The notes beneath the pieces were generated by a model. That model had not been told where the DNA came from. It saw nothing but the letters and a program-made list of their open reading frames with translations, and ran no database searches. Position numbers and translations under genes: made by a program. A stretch of 45,560 nt of DNA from a virus. Below are positions 39,290 to 45,560 of the stretch, one piece after another (the first letter of the stretch is position 1; each line of letters begins with the position of its first letter). The stretch spans positions 1-45,560 of the IMG/VR virus record IMGVR_UViG_3300025128_000004; one strand, written 5' to 3'.

Positions 39290-40145
39290 TGTTCACTCTT
39301 CCTTCTCCGCGTCTTATATCTTGCTGATTTTGGTCAGTTTGGCGTCGTCGTCGCAATTCTTGGGCTCTCTGGTACCAACTTCTTAATCCGCTCATCATTC
39401 CTCCAGCCTGATTTACAGTTTGCCCACCCCTTCGTGCGGCCGCGAGGCGTTCGTGGAACCTGGGACTCATGTACCCATAGCCACCAAGCCGAATTTTTGT
39501 AAGATGCGGATTCTTGACTCCCCATTGGTACCTCCCAGACTGCCCTTGGAGGTATTTTCGTCTTCTGTCGATTAGGTTCCTTGTCCCCGATGATAAATTA
39601 TGTGTAAATCCACCAAAGTAATTTCTTTTTATATTAGTTCCTAGGTCGCGGTGACTTGTTTTCGTATACCTTCTGTGTCCCGTTCCCGTGTAGGGGTTGA
39701 CGTAATTTTTTGCGTACCCGCGACGAGCTAGGCCTCGTTGCCTTCGGCCTTCTGCCTGTGCCGCTTTGTATTCCCTGCGACTACCAAAGTCCTTCCGGGT
39801 TCTACCGGCCATAAAACTTTTTTGCGCATCCCTTCCGGCGTTAATGAGACCTTTCCTGTAATGCCCTAACTGGTGGCTTGTCCTAAAACTCATAGCTCTT
39901 TGTGGTCGCTTGGAACCGGCAAGCATGTGCTGGTACACTCGGCCCGCAGACCCAGCAATCCCTGAATACCTTGGGTTGCCTCCCCGTATTCCGTACCCCG
40001 TAGGCTGTGTTCCGAAATATCTATGCGCAAACGTTCGGCGGTTCCTTGCGCCCGCGTAAAGAAACGGGTGAGGTCTTCCTGCTCGCGGGTGCCTTCGGCC
40101 ACCAACGGAGCGAGGATACATCATTCGGCCTTGAAACATTCTCAT
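39282..40145 (-). CDS. Extremely basic Arg/Gly/Tyr-rich protein, 287 aa
   Basis: A 287-residue protein with dense Arg, Gly, Tyr, His and Lys and very few acidic residues, and almost no hydrophobic core (for example RRHPRAGRPHPF and GQSGRYQWGVKNPHL). Such sequence resembles DNA- or RNA-condensing proteins more than a folded enzyme. It sits among presumed ejection proteins, so it could pack against DNA in the capsid or travel into the cell. CGGAG lies 11 bases before the ATG. No family recognised. Confidence 0.7.
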   Translation of the reverse strand: MRMFQGRMMYPRSVGGRRHPRAGRPHPFLYAGARNRRTFAHRYFGTQPTGYGIRGGNPRYSGIAGSAGRVYQHMLAGSKRPQRAMSFRTSHQLGHYRKGLINAGRDAQKSFMAGRTRKDFGSRREYKAAQAEGRRQRGLARRGYAKNYVNPYTGTGHRRYTKTSHRDLGTNIKRNYFGGFTHNLSSGTRNLIDRRRKYLQGQSGRYQWGVKNPHLTKIRLGGYGYMSPRFHERLAAARRGGQTVNQAGGMMSGLRSWYQRAQELRRRRQTDQNQQDIRRGEGRVNIA

Positions 40146-40160
40146 GCTTTTATTACTCCG

Positions 40161-40877
40161 TTAGCCCCAAGCGTGGCGTGAGGCTGGATTCATCCCTGAC
40201 CTGCCAGAGCCGCCAGGAGAAAGTTCGGTTTTAGTTACCTGTAAGCCGCCACCAAGGGCACCACGCCTAGCTTTGCTTGATGTAATTTGCTCGCCAACAG
40301 ACTTCATTTGTACGATAATCTGCGCCCGCCGAAGTTTATATTCGTTTGCTATTCTTTGTTGGTCTATTCTGTTTCTTGCCATAGACAATTCTTTTGTAGC
40401 CTGCCTGTCTAATTGCCGCTGAGTTGCTTGAAGCTGGGCAAGCTGCATTTGCAACTGTTCTCTAGCAGCTAGTTGAAGCTCTTGTGATCGAAGTCCAATT
40501 CCTTGGGCTTCCATTGCATCTGCCCTTGCCTGTTGCTGTGTTTCTGCTTGAGCTTGCTGTACCCCTAGCTGAGAAGCTGCTTGGTTGTACTGCTGCCCAC
40601 CCCTTTCAACTGCCTGCTGGAATCTCTGCTGCGAGGCACGATTGCCTCCAAGCATTTCAAACCCGCGGTCCATTGCCTGCGCCCTAGCCATTTGTTCTTC
40701 TTGAATGCGCTGGCGATCAAGAGCCTCTAAGTCCATTGTTCGGCCAAGGGCTGCTGTGTTACGAGCCGCCTCAAACGAGGCAGACATATCCCGCTTCCTG
40801 GCGCGTGAGGCTAACGCTCCATACTGGCCTTGAAGGTCTTGCCAAGAGGGGACGTTAGAAGAAGGGTACATTGCCAT
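40161..40877 (-). CDS. Probable internal virion protein, Gln-rich coiled coil, 238 aa
   Basis: A 238-residue helical protein with an exceptional Gln, Ala, Arg and Met content and continuous coiled-coil character from about 20 to 200. A Gly-rich basic tail ends it. Gene order (nozzle, accessory genes, then this, the basic protein, the 417-aa coiled coil and the giant) suggests a core or ejection protein. No catalytic motif. Confidence 0.65.
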   Translation of the reverse strand: MAMYPSSNVPSWQDLQGQYGALASRARKRDMSASFEAARNTAALGRTMDLEALDRQRIQEEQMARAQAMDRGFEMLGGNRASQQRFQQAVERGGQQYNQAASQLGVQQAQAETQQQARADAMEAQGIGLRSQELQLAAREQLQMQLAQLQATQRQLDRQATKELSMARNRIDQQRIANEYKLRRAQIIVQMKSVGEQITSSKARRGALGGGLQVTKTELSPGGSGRSGMNPASRHAWG

Positions 40878-40881
40878 AGGT

Positions 40882-41133
40882 TCACCATTTCTTTTCAGGG
40901 CAGTGGGCCGTTGCCCAGGCTATTTTATTGAGGGTCTTCCCCTCTTTTTTTAGACCACAACCACAGACCTCACACGATCCGGTAGTCTCGGTCTTTGATT
41001 TGTAGTGCTTACAGGGTACGCAGATATGGGTAAATATAGCACTAATGCTACGATCAGAGCGATATGGTTTTCCCGCAGACATCCAGCGGGCTGTTTCTGT
41101 CGCTAATTTGCGTAATTTACCACAACATGCCAT
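40882..41133 (-). CDS. Cys-rich protein with CxC and CP..KW motifs, 83 aa
   Basis: Two Cys close to the start, then CVPCKHY (about 38-44), CEVCGCGLKKEG (54-65) and a closing CPEKKW. The spacing suggests two zinc sites. I associate the closing CGC...K...CP..KW pattern with small proteins near tail genes of various phages, but their function is not known to me. Neighbours are structural. Confidence 0.65.
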   Translation of the reverse strand: MACCGKLRKLATETARWMSAGKPYRSDRSISAIFTHICVPCKHYKSKTETTGSCEVCGCGLKKEGKTLNKIAWATAHCPEKKW

Positions 41134-41134
41134 T

Positions 41135-41833
41135 TTAAGTCACCGAGAAACAAAGGTTATCTATTAGGATTTCCCCGCCATAAAGAATATCTGGAAATTC
41201 ACCGCTCGTTTCTCCTAATTTAAGCCCGCCTGTGTTGTTTCCAATATACAAATCGTCGTTCCCGTACTCCAAAACGCCGACGTAATTATTCGTATATTCT
41301 TCTCCGTTAGCCACAACTTTGGATGCTGTGCCTGTCCCTATTGTCCACGAAATTGTATTAAACCCGCTTGTCCCGGTTCCGCTGCTGTCGTTAAGGGCAA
41401 GTCCGTGCAAAGCGTTTGTTGTGCTGTCTGTTTTAAGAATAAAATAAACCGTGTTTCCCGTTTCTTGATGCTCGTAAATAATCGCCCATTCGCCACTCAT
41501 TGTCCCCGCTGGTGGATTTCCGTCCCAAGCGCCTCTTGTAATTAAACCCATTGCTTGACTTTGTACTAGCTCGGGCTCGTCAACAATTTTCAAATCAAAG
41601 CTAATTGTCCAAGTTGTGTGCCCGTAGGGACTGAAACAAGGATGCCTTTCTCTCTGGAAATAGCTTGATCCTGTAAACTTTGCACTCTGCGAGCCCTGCG
41701 AGGAAGTTGTGCTATACAGTGTCCCTGATTCTGTGAGGCGTTTGTTTCCAAATGAATCTTTACCGCTTCCCTCAAAGTAATAGCACGGACACGGACAACA
41801 CGGGCACCCTGGGTTTCCTTTCTTGAACACCAT
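41135..41833 (-). CDS. LamG-like virion protein with N-terminal CPCCPCPC motif
   Basis: ATG 41833 makes a TGATG junction with the upstream gene. Residues 8-16 are PGCPCCPCPC, an unusual cluster of six close Cys/Pro pairs. The remainder is LamG-like (WTISFDLKIVDEPEL; YLFILK-type strands; DNLCFSVT), a jelly roll expected in adhesion or decoration proteins. The Cys cluster may anchor the protein in the particle by disulphides or metal. Third LamG candidate in the genome. Confidence 0.65.
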   Translation of the reverse strand: MVFKKGNPGCPCCPCPCYYFEGSGKDSFGNKRLTESGTLYSTTSSQGSQSAKFTGSSYFQRERHPCFSPYGHTTWTISFDLKIVDEPELVQSQAMGLITRGAWDGNPPAGTMSGEWAIIYEHQETGNTVYFILKTDSTTNALHGLALNDSSGTGTSGFNTISWTIGTGTASKVVANGEEYTNNYVGVLEYGNDDLYIGNNTGGLKLGETSGEFPDILYGGEILIDNLCFSVT

Positions 41834-42660
41834 CAATCACACCCACAGGCTTCTACAATTACCCACAAGCTCCCGCAAGTATCTTTTGCTACCAAAAGGA
41901 TAGAGGCCACTTCTATTTCTTGGCACGAAATATTAAACACAACATCGCAAAAGTTTGGGTCTATTTTCTCAAACTCACCGTCTTCGTCATCGTCAATAGT
42001 TTTATGAACCCTAACTTTCGCGTCCAGCCCAGACACAATTTCCTCGGACATTTCTTGAGCCATGTCCCATTCGCCGCTTTCAATATAACCAGCAAGAAGC
42101 TCTTGGCTTTCTTCGTTAAAGTGTTCTGAGCTCATTTGAAACTCTTGTAGAGCAACTATTCCGGTGCCGGGAGTTCCCGTGTCTGACTGATACGCACTTA
42201 TTTTAGATAAGGCTCTTGCCGACACGATTGACGGCTGCATAAACCCATGCGGGTCTTCGTTGCACGTTGGAGGTTCTGCGGGCTGCACACACTGACCAAG
42301 AGCGTCGTCAAACACGGTTCCGGGAGGGCATTGGCCTTCGCCGCCTTCGCCTCCGCCGGGTTCCTCAAATCCGTCAAGAGGATCAAATCCCTGCGGCCCG
42401 CCCCCGCCAACCGGGACGCCAGGGAAATCAGCAAAATCTGGTATTGGCCCATCAGGAACATTCGGAAAATTTCCTATGTCTGGAGGAAAACTTAGTCCTT
42501 CTAGTGGTGGAAAATCTCCCAACTCAGGAAGGGCTACGTCCCCAAACAAGTCCATCAAGTTGTCTACTAAGTTATTGAGTGCAGACCTAGTAGACGGGTC
42601 AACATTGTCCAAACACAAGCTGTCCTTGAGTGCTTGGATTTTGTCTTTGCGTAAAGCCAT
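41833..42660 (-). CDS. Structural protein with Pro/Gly collagen-like segment, 275 aa
   Basis: N-terminal helix (1-40), then an acidic Pro/Gly/Phe-rich region (45-110), then a short Cys-bounded block CPPGTVFDDALGQCV that resembles a small disulphide loop of chitin-binding or EGF-like domains, then an alpha/beta domain to the end (VVFNISCQEIEVASILLVAKD). TAATG junction with the nozzle-like gene. Probably a minor tail component; exact role unknown. Confidence 0.6.
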   Translation of the reverse strand: MALRKDKIQALKDSLCLDNVDPSTRSALNNLVDNLMDLFGDVALPELGDFPPLEGLSFPPDIGNFPNVPDGPIPDFADFPGVPVGGGGPQGFDPLDGFEEPGGGEGGEGQCPPGTVFDDALGQCVQPAEPPTCNEDPHGFMQPSIVSARALSKISAYQSDTGTPGTGIVALQEFQMSSEHFNEESQELLAGYIESGEWDMAQEMSEEIVSGLDAKVRVHKTIDDDEDGEFEKIDPNFCDVVFNISCQEIEVASILLVAKDTCGSLWVIVEACGCD

Positions 42661-45119
42661 TACGTCCCTGCGCTTGTTATCTTAACCGTAGCAAACGATC
42701 CCCTAGCCTTGGGATGGGCTCGGTATTGAAGTCCGGTTCCTGCATATCCTTTCCACGTTCCCGACTCCCTTGCAGCGGCGTCTACTGCATCTTCGGCAGT
42801 CTGGCCTACATGAACGGACCAAGTGACATCGCCACTGTTCTGCCCCAATGCTGCACATATTGAACTTAACTTTCCCTCAAACATTCCCGTACTATCGCCC
42901 AATGAAAAAGGGCCAAATACAATATGAGAACTGATAGCGTTGCTTCCATCGTCTTCGTCCAGAGAGGGTTTAAGGTGCCGAAGGTATCCATCGTGAGAAC
43001 CAAACACCACGGGAGATTCGTTGGAGGTGAAGTCCCTTCTTGCGTGACACGATGAAGCTACATGGTCAGCATGATAAGACACGGGCCAAAACGCTGCAGT
43101 TATCTTGTCTCCTTCTAGTCGGGTTTTAATGTCAATAAACCAATGGGAGGTGCTCGACCCGTCGTGGATAAACAAATGCACCCCTCGGTAACGAACGTCA
43201 TACGCCATTGTTACCGTCTTGCTGGAGGTGTCGATGTTAATCAACTCCTCTGGAAGTAGCTCTCTCGATACACTTGTAGGAGCAGTGCCACACCCAGGAG
43301 GCATGACGTACAAACCATCTCGGCTCATAAACATCATGTACCCGCCCGCGACAAGACACCAAGACTTAGGGCCAAGAATGCCAATCTGGTCGTCGAGTCG
43401 TCGGGCCGTCCCACCTAGCGCTGGATCGCCAGTCATAATCCACAAAGACGACGTACACCCGATTACAAGACAATTATGGTGATAGGACACAAGAGCAACA
43501 ATCGGCTCGCCAATCTGACCTGCTGACGTAAGGCTACCGACGATTGACCTTTGTGCGTCATCGGCTGAGTAATCCCAATCACTTGTGTCGCCTTGGCGGG
43601 ACATCTTAAAGTTCTGCGGGTTACTTGCTTCTACGCATACAAGACGGTTTCGCCACGCTGCTATGGTTGTGCAGTTGGTGGGGACCGACCCTTTTAACCA
43701 GTCCTGGAAAAGGGGGTACATCTTGTTGTTTTCAGGATCATAGACCTTGATGGTCCGAGCTATTCGGTACTTTATACCCGTCACGTTTTCTGCGTTGGGC
43801 GAGGTAGCAAGATTGATGGTAGTGGTAGATACGCTAGCAATTTCAAACGCACCCGTTACGGTTCGTCCCGTTTTCCCTCTAGTAGAGCGAGATACCCGTA
43901 CGTCAGTGTTTATACCCTTAGTTGTTTCAGCGACGGTTAATAGCTTAGTCCCGCCCGTTAATCCCGAAGAATCAACTGCCATGATTGCCATATCTCGGCT
44001 ACCAAGGCTTCCTGAAAACGTAATAATTACGGCTCCCGCACTTAAATTAGCAGCACCGCTTTCAGACGCTTCTCCAGATGGAACAATTGACAATAACTCT
44101 ATTGCTGCTGAAATTGCTGACCCCGCAGCATTCCACGCAATAGGAGCAGTCGTTTCTACCTGTCCATCGACGATGACCTTTAGGTTAAACGTCCCGCCCG
44201 TAGCACCTTGGGTAAGGGTCTGGACTTCGTTGGTTGCTGCGCTAGTTAGCTCGTTATCTGCGGCAGTTATTAAGGGGACACGCTGACCACCAAGGTCGTT
44301 TTGAAATGTTACCGTAACGGGAGTTCCAGGTAAGTCGCCCCCTCCGACAAGTATATTGTTATTCCCAGAAGAATCCTTCCCAATAGACGAGAGTTTAAGC
44401 AACGCTGCTTGTATGGTTGCTATATCAGCATTATGCGCTAAATCTGTAGTACGCGAGCCATTGAAGGTTAAGTAGTACGTCCCACCTGTCGGAGTGCCGC
44501 CCATAGTTATGGTTTGAATCTCGTTTGTTCCCGTTCCGCGAGAGAGAATAACTACACAGTGGTCGTTAGCATTAACGCCAAGAGTTCCAAAGTCTTTGGG
44601 AGTAGAGTCTGCTGCGCTTGTTACAGAAGTAAAAGCTGTGCCGCTAGCTATTTGAGCCAATTCCCCAGAATCAACCAGCGTGTCGCTACCGTCGCCGTTA
44701 TCAGCGATGTATAACTTCTGGCGGAGGGGGGCTGAGACTAACAAGCGGTCACTTGCTAGTGTGGGGAGAGTGCCCGACGAACCATCGACACCGTTGGCTA
44801 CCTTTGTCATGGTGCTAGCGTTAGACTGATACCACAGTTCACCGCCAGCAGACGCTACAAGGATGGTTTCTCTTTCTCCGTCTTTAATAAACTGCACCGT
44901 GTCCACAAGACGAACACGGGCAGACGAACCAGAGATTTGCTGGCTAAACGTTTTGCCTAATCCCGGCCTACTGCCACCACGCTCTCGCCCTTCCGAGCGG
45001 TCATCAGTCCAGACGTTGAGCGCATCCGGTGTGGAGTACGGAGCTTGCTGTTCGTAGGAACCCCGTTTGTCCAAACCCTTGGCGGGCCAAGACAACGATA
45101 GCTGACGTTGTTTTGCCAT
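42660..45119 (-). CDS. Probable tail nozzle / tubular protein B-like, 819 aa
   Basis: A beta-propeller-like protein with repeated AWRNRLVCVEAS, HHNCLVIGCTSSLWIMTG and GYMMFMSRDGLYVMPPG strands, as in podovirus nozzle proteins (T7 gp12 or P22 gp10 position). Residues about 199-295 and 296-400 are two related inserted beta domains, each opening with NE(I/V)QT(I/L)T and containing a Gly/Thr-rich core, a repeat common in phage surface proteins. It follows the adaptor block, completing the short tail. Confidence 0.75.
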   Translation of the reverse strand: MAKQRQLSLSWPAKGLDKRGSYEQQAPYSTPDALNVWTDDRSEGRERGGSRPGLGKTFSQQISGSSARVRLVDTVQFIKDGERETILVASAGGELWYQSNASTMTKVANGVDGSSGTLPTLASDRLLVSAPLRQKLYIADNGDGSDTLVDSGELAQIASGTAFTSVTSAADSTPKDFGTLGVNANDHCVVILSRGTGTNEIQTITMGGTPTGGTYYLTFNGSRTTDLAHNADIATIQAALLKLSSIGKDSSGNNNILVGGGDLPGTPVTVTFQNDLGGQRVPLITAADNELTSAATNEVQTLTQGATGGTFNLKVIVDGQVETTAPIAWNAAGSAISAAIELLSIVPSGEASESGAANLSAGAVIITFSGSLGSRDMAIMAVDSSGLTGGTKLLTVAETTKGINTDVRVSRSTRGKTGRTVTGAFEIASVSTTTINLATSPNAENVTGIKYRIARTIKVYDPENNKMYPLFQDWLKGSVPTNCTTIAAWRNRLVCVEASNPQNFKMSRQGDTSDWDYSADDAQRSIVGSLTSAGQIGEPIVALVSYHHNCLVIGCTSSLWIMTGDPALGGTARRLDDQIGILGPKSWCLVAGGYMMFMSRDGLYVMPPGCGTAPTSVSRELLPEELINIDTSSKTVTMAYDVRYRGVHLFIHDGSSTSHWFIDIKTRLEGDKITAAFWPVSYHADHVASSCHARRDFTSNESPVVFGSHDGYLRHLKPSLDEDDGSNAISSHIVFGPFSLGDSTGMFEGKLSSICAALGQNSGDVTWSVHVGQTAEDAVDAAARESGTWKGYAGTGLQYRAHPKARGSFATVKITSAGT

Positions 45120-45128
45120 AACCCATAG

Positions 45129-45485
45129 TTAGCTAAGTGCTGCGGTGTCGTTCGCCGTAATGATCCACTTGTACCCACTGGTTCCGTTGGGAATGCTTGC
45201 AAGCACTACCGTGTCACCAGCGTCACCAAACGTAATCACCGTGTTTCCTGCGGTATTGCAGGCAGTTGCGGCTGTGACAGCACAATCGCCACCATCCGTT
45301 TTCAGGGTCAAGATGATGACCTGACCCGACTTAACGGGGTCTTTCAGGGAACGAGCTTCCGACGCGGCGGTTACCATTTCCACAACCGTCCAGTTGCCTT
45401 CTGCGGTAATGCTACCACCAGCACCGGGATCGGCTTGGTCGAAATCCGCTTTCAATAAATCCGCTGTAATTCTGTGACCGCTCAC
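45129..45485 (-). CDS. Small beta-rich structural protein, 118 aa
   Basis: A GTG start at 45485 has GGAGA seven bases upstream. The protein is beta-rich and Ala/Thr/Gly-rich (NWTVVEMVTAASEAR; VIILTLKTDGGDCAV; YKWIITAND). It lies between the nozzle-like gene and, across the closed junction, the 109-aa protein at 62-391. Likely a head-tail or decoration component; function not recognised. Its first 52 bases are the repeated segment 1-52. Confidence 0.75.
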   Translation of the reverse strand: MSGHRITADLLKADFDQADPGAGGSITAEGNWTVVEMVTAASEARSLKDPVKSGQVIILTLKTDGGDCAVTAATACNTAGNTVITFGDAGDTVVLASIPNGTSGYKWIITANDTAALS

Positions 45486-45560
45486 AATAGTCTCCTAATT
45501 AAAGGTAAGTTTGACGCCAGCAACGTCATCTGATGCTGGCAATAGTTTTAACCACATAAC
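45434..45560. repeat. 127-bp direct terminal repeat, right copy
   Basis: This copy is exactly identical to bases 1-127. Joining the copies restores a continuous run of structural genes across the contig ends, with normal junctions and an intact ribosome site, supporting closure. Confidence 0.97.
45495..45560 (-). CDS. 3' end of the 109-aa structural gene (repeat copy)
   Basis: A repeat copy of the last 66 bases of the gene complete at 62-391 (stop codon included, start absent). It should be ignored when counting genes. Confidence 0.85.
   Translation of the reverse strand, partial: VMWLKLLPASDDVAGVKLTFN

Noticed and set aside
1-45560. CRISPR arrays, tRNA or rRNA genes, insertion sequences
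   Set aside because: No regularly spaced repeats, cloverleaf-like sequences or transposase frames were seen on reading both strands.

Overview
The window is a complete or nearly complete genome of a tailed double-stranded DNA phage with a podovirus-type (short tail) gene set. The first 127 bases (1-127) recur exactly as the last 127 (45434-45560), so the contig closes into a circle or a terminally redundant molecule of 45,433 unique bases. There are large terminase, portal, scaffold, capsid, tail-adaptor and tail-nozzle-like genes, but no tape measure, major tail tube or sheath gene. No integrase, tRNA, DNA polymerase, helicase, primase or RNA polymerase was recognised, so the phage looks virulent and reliant on the host replisome. 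The host cannot be read from the sequence; strong AAGGAGG ribosome sites and a sigma70-like promoter point to a bacterium. An aquatic, uncultured origin is only an impression from gene families.

Layout: two divergent arms start at a non-coding region (about 11.8-12.24 kb) and meet with no gap at 27174/27175. The left arm (minus strand) runs from 11.7 kb to 1, crosses the contig junction and continues from 45.5 to 27.2 kb. Its order is: small proteins, probable small terminase, large terminase, portal, three small genes, scaffold, capsid, LamG-like protein, terminator, tail adaptor, two small structural proteins, nozzle-like protein, three accessory structural genes plus a small Cys-rich protein, then four presumed ejection proteins ending in a 3616-residue giant with a HELGH zincin motif, SAP-like domains and polyvalent-protein features.

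The right arm (plus strand, 12.2-27.2 kb) begins at a promoter at 12157-12184. It contains a packed run of small genes, many with Cys-pair (zinc-ribbon) motifs: a Gp88-like protein, two helix-turn-helix proteins, and two proteins whose C-termini imitate the SSB tail (-VPF, -DIPF). These are followed by a calcineurin-like phosphoesterase, a DUF3310 protein and a NinG/Rap-like protein. Next comes a probable lysis block (membrane proteins, a papain-like cysteine peptidase, a small holin candidate, a membrane coiled-coil protein), and last four probable surface or adhesion proteins including a LamG-fold protein.

Most genes overlap by 1-14 bases (TGATG, ATGA, TAATG), implying translational coupling. 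Three rho-independent terminators lie directly in front of start codons, and several pairs overlap much further than coupling needs (TerS/TerL, DUF3310/NinG, HTH/SSB-tail protein, 19615/19658); these are the main reading-frame puzzles. Residue positions quoted below were counted by hand and those in the giant protein are approximate.
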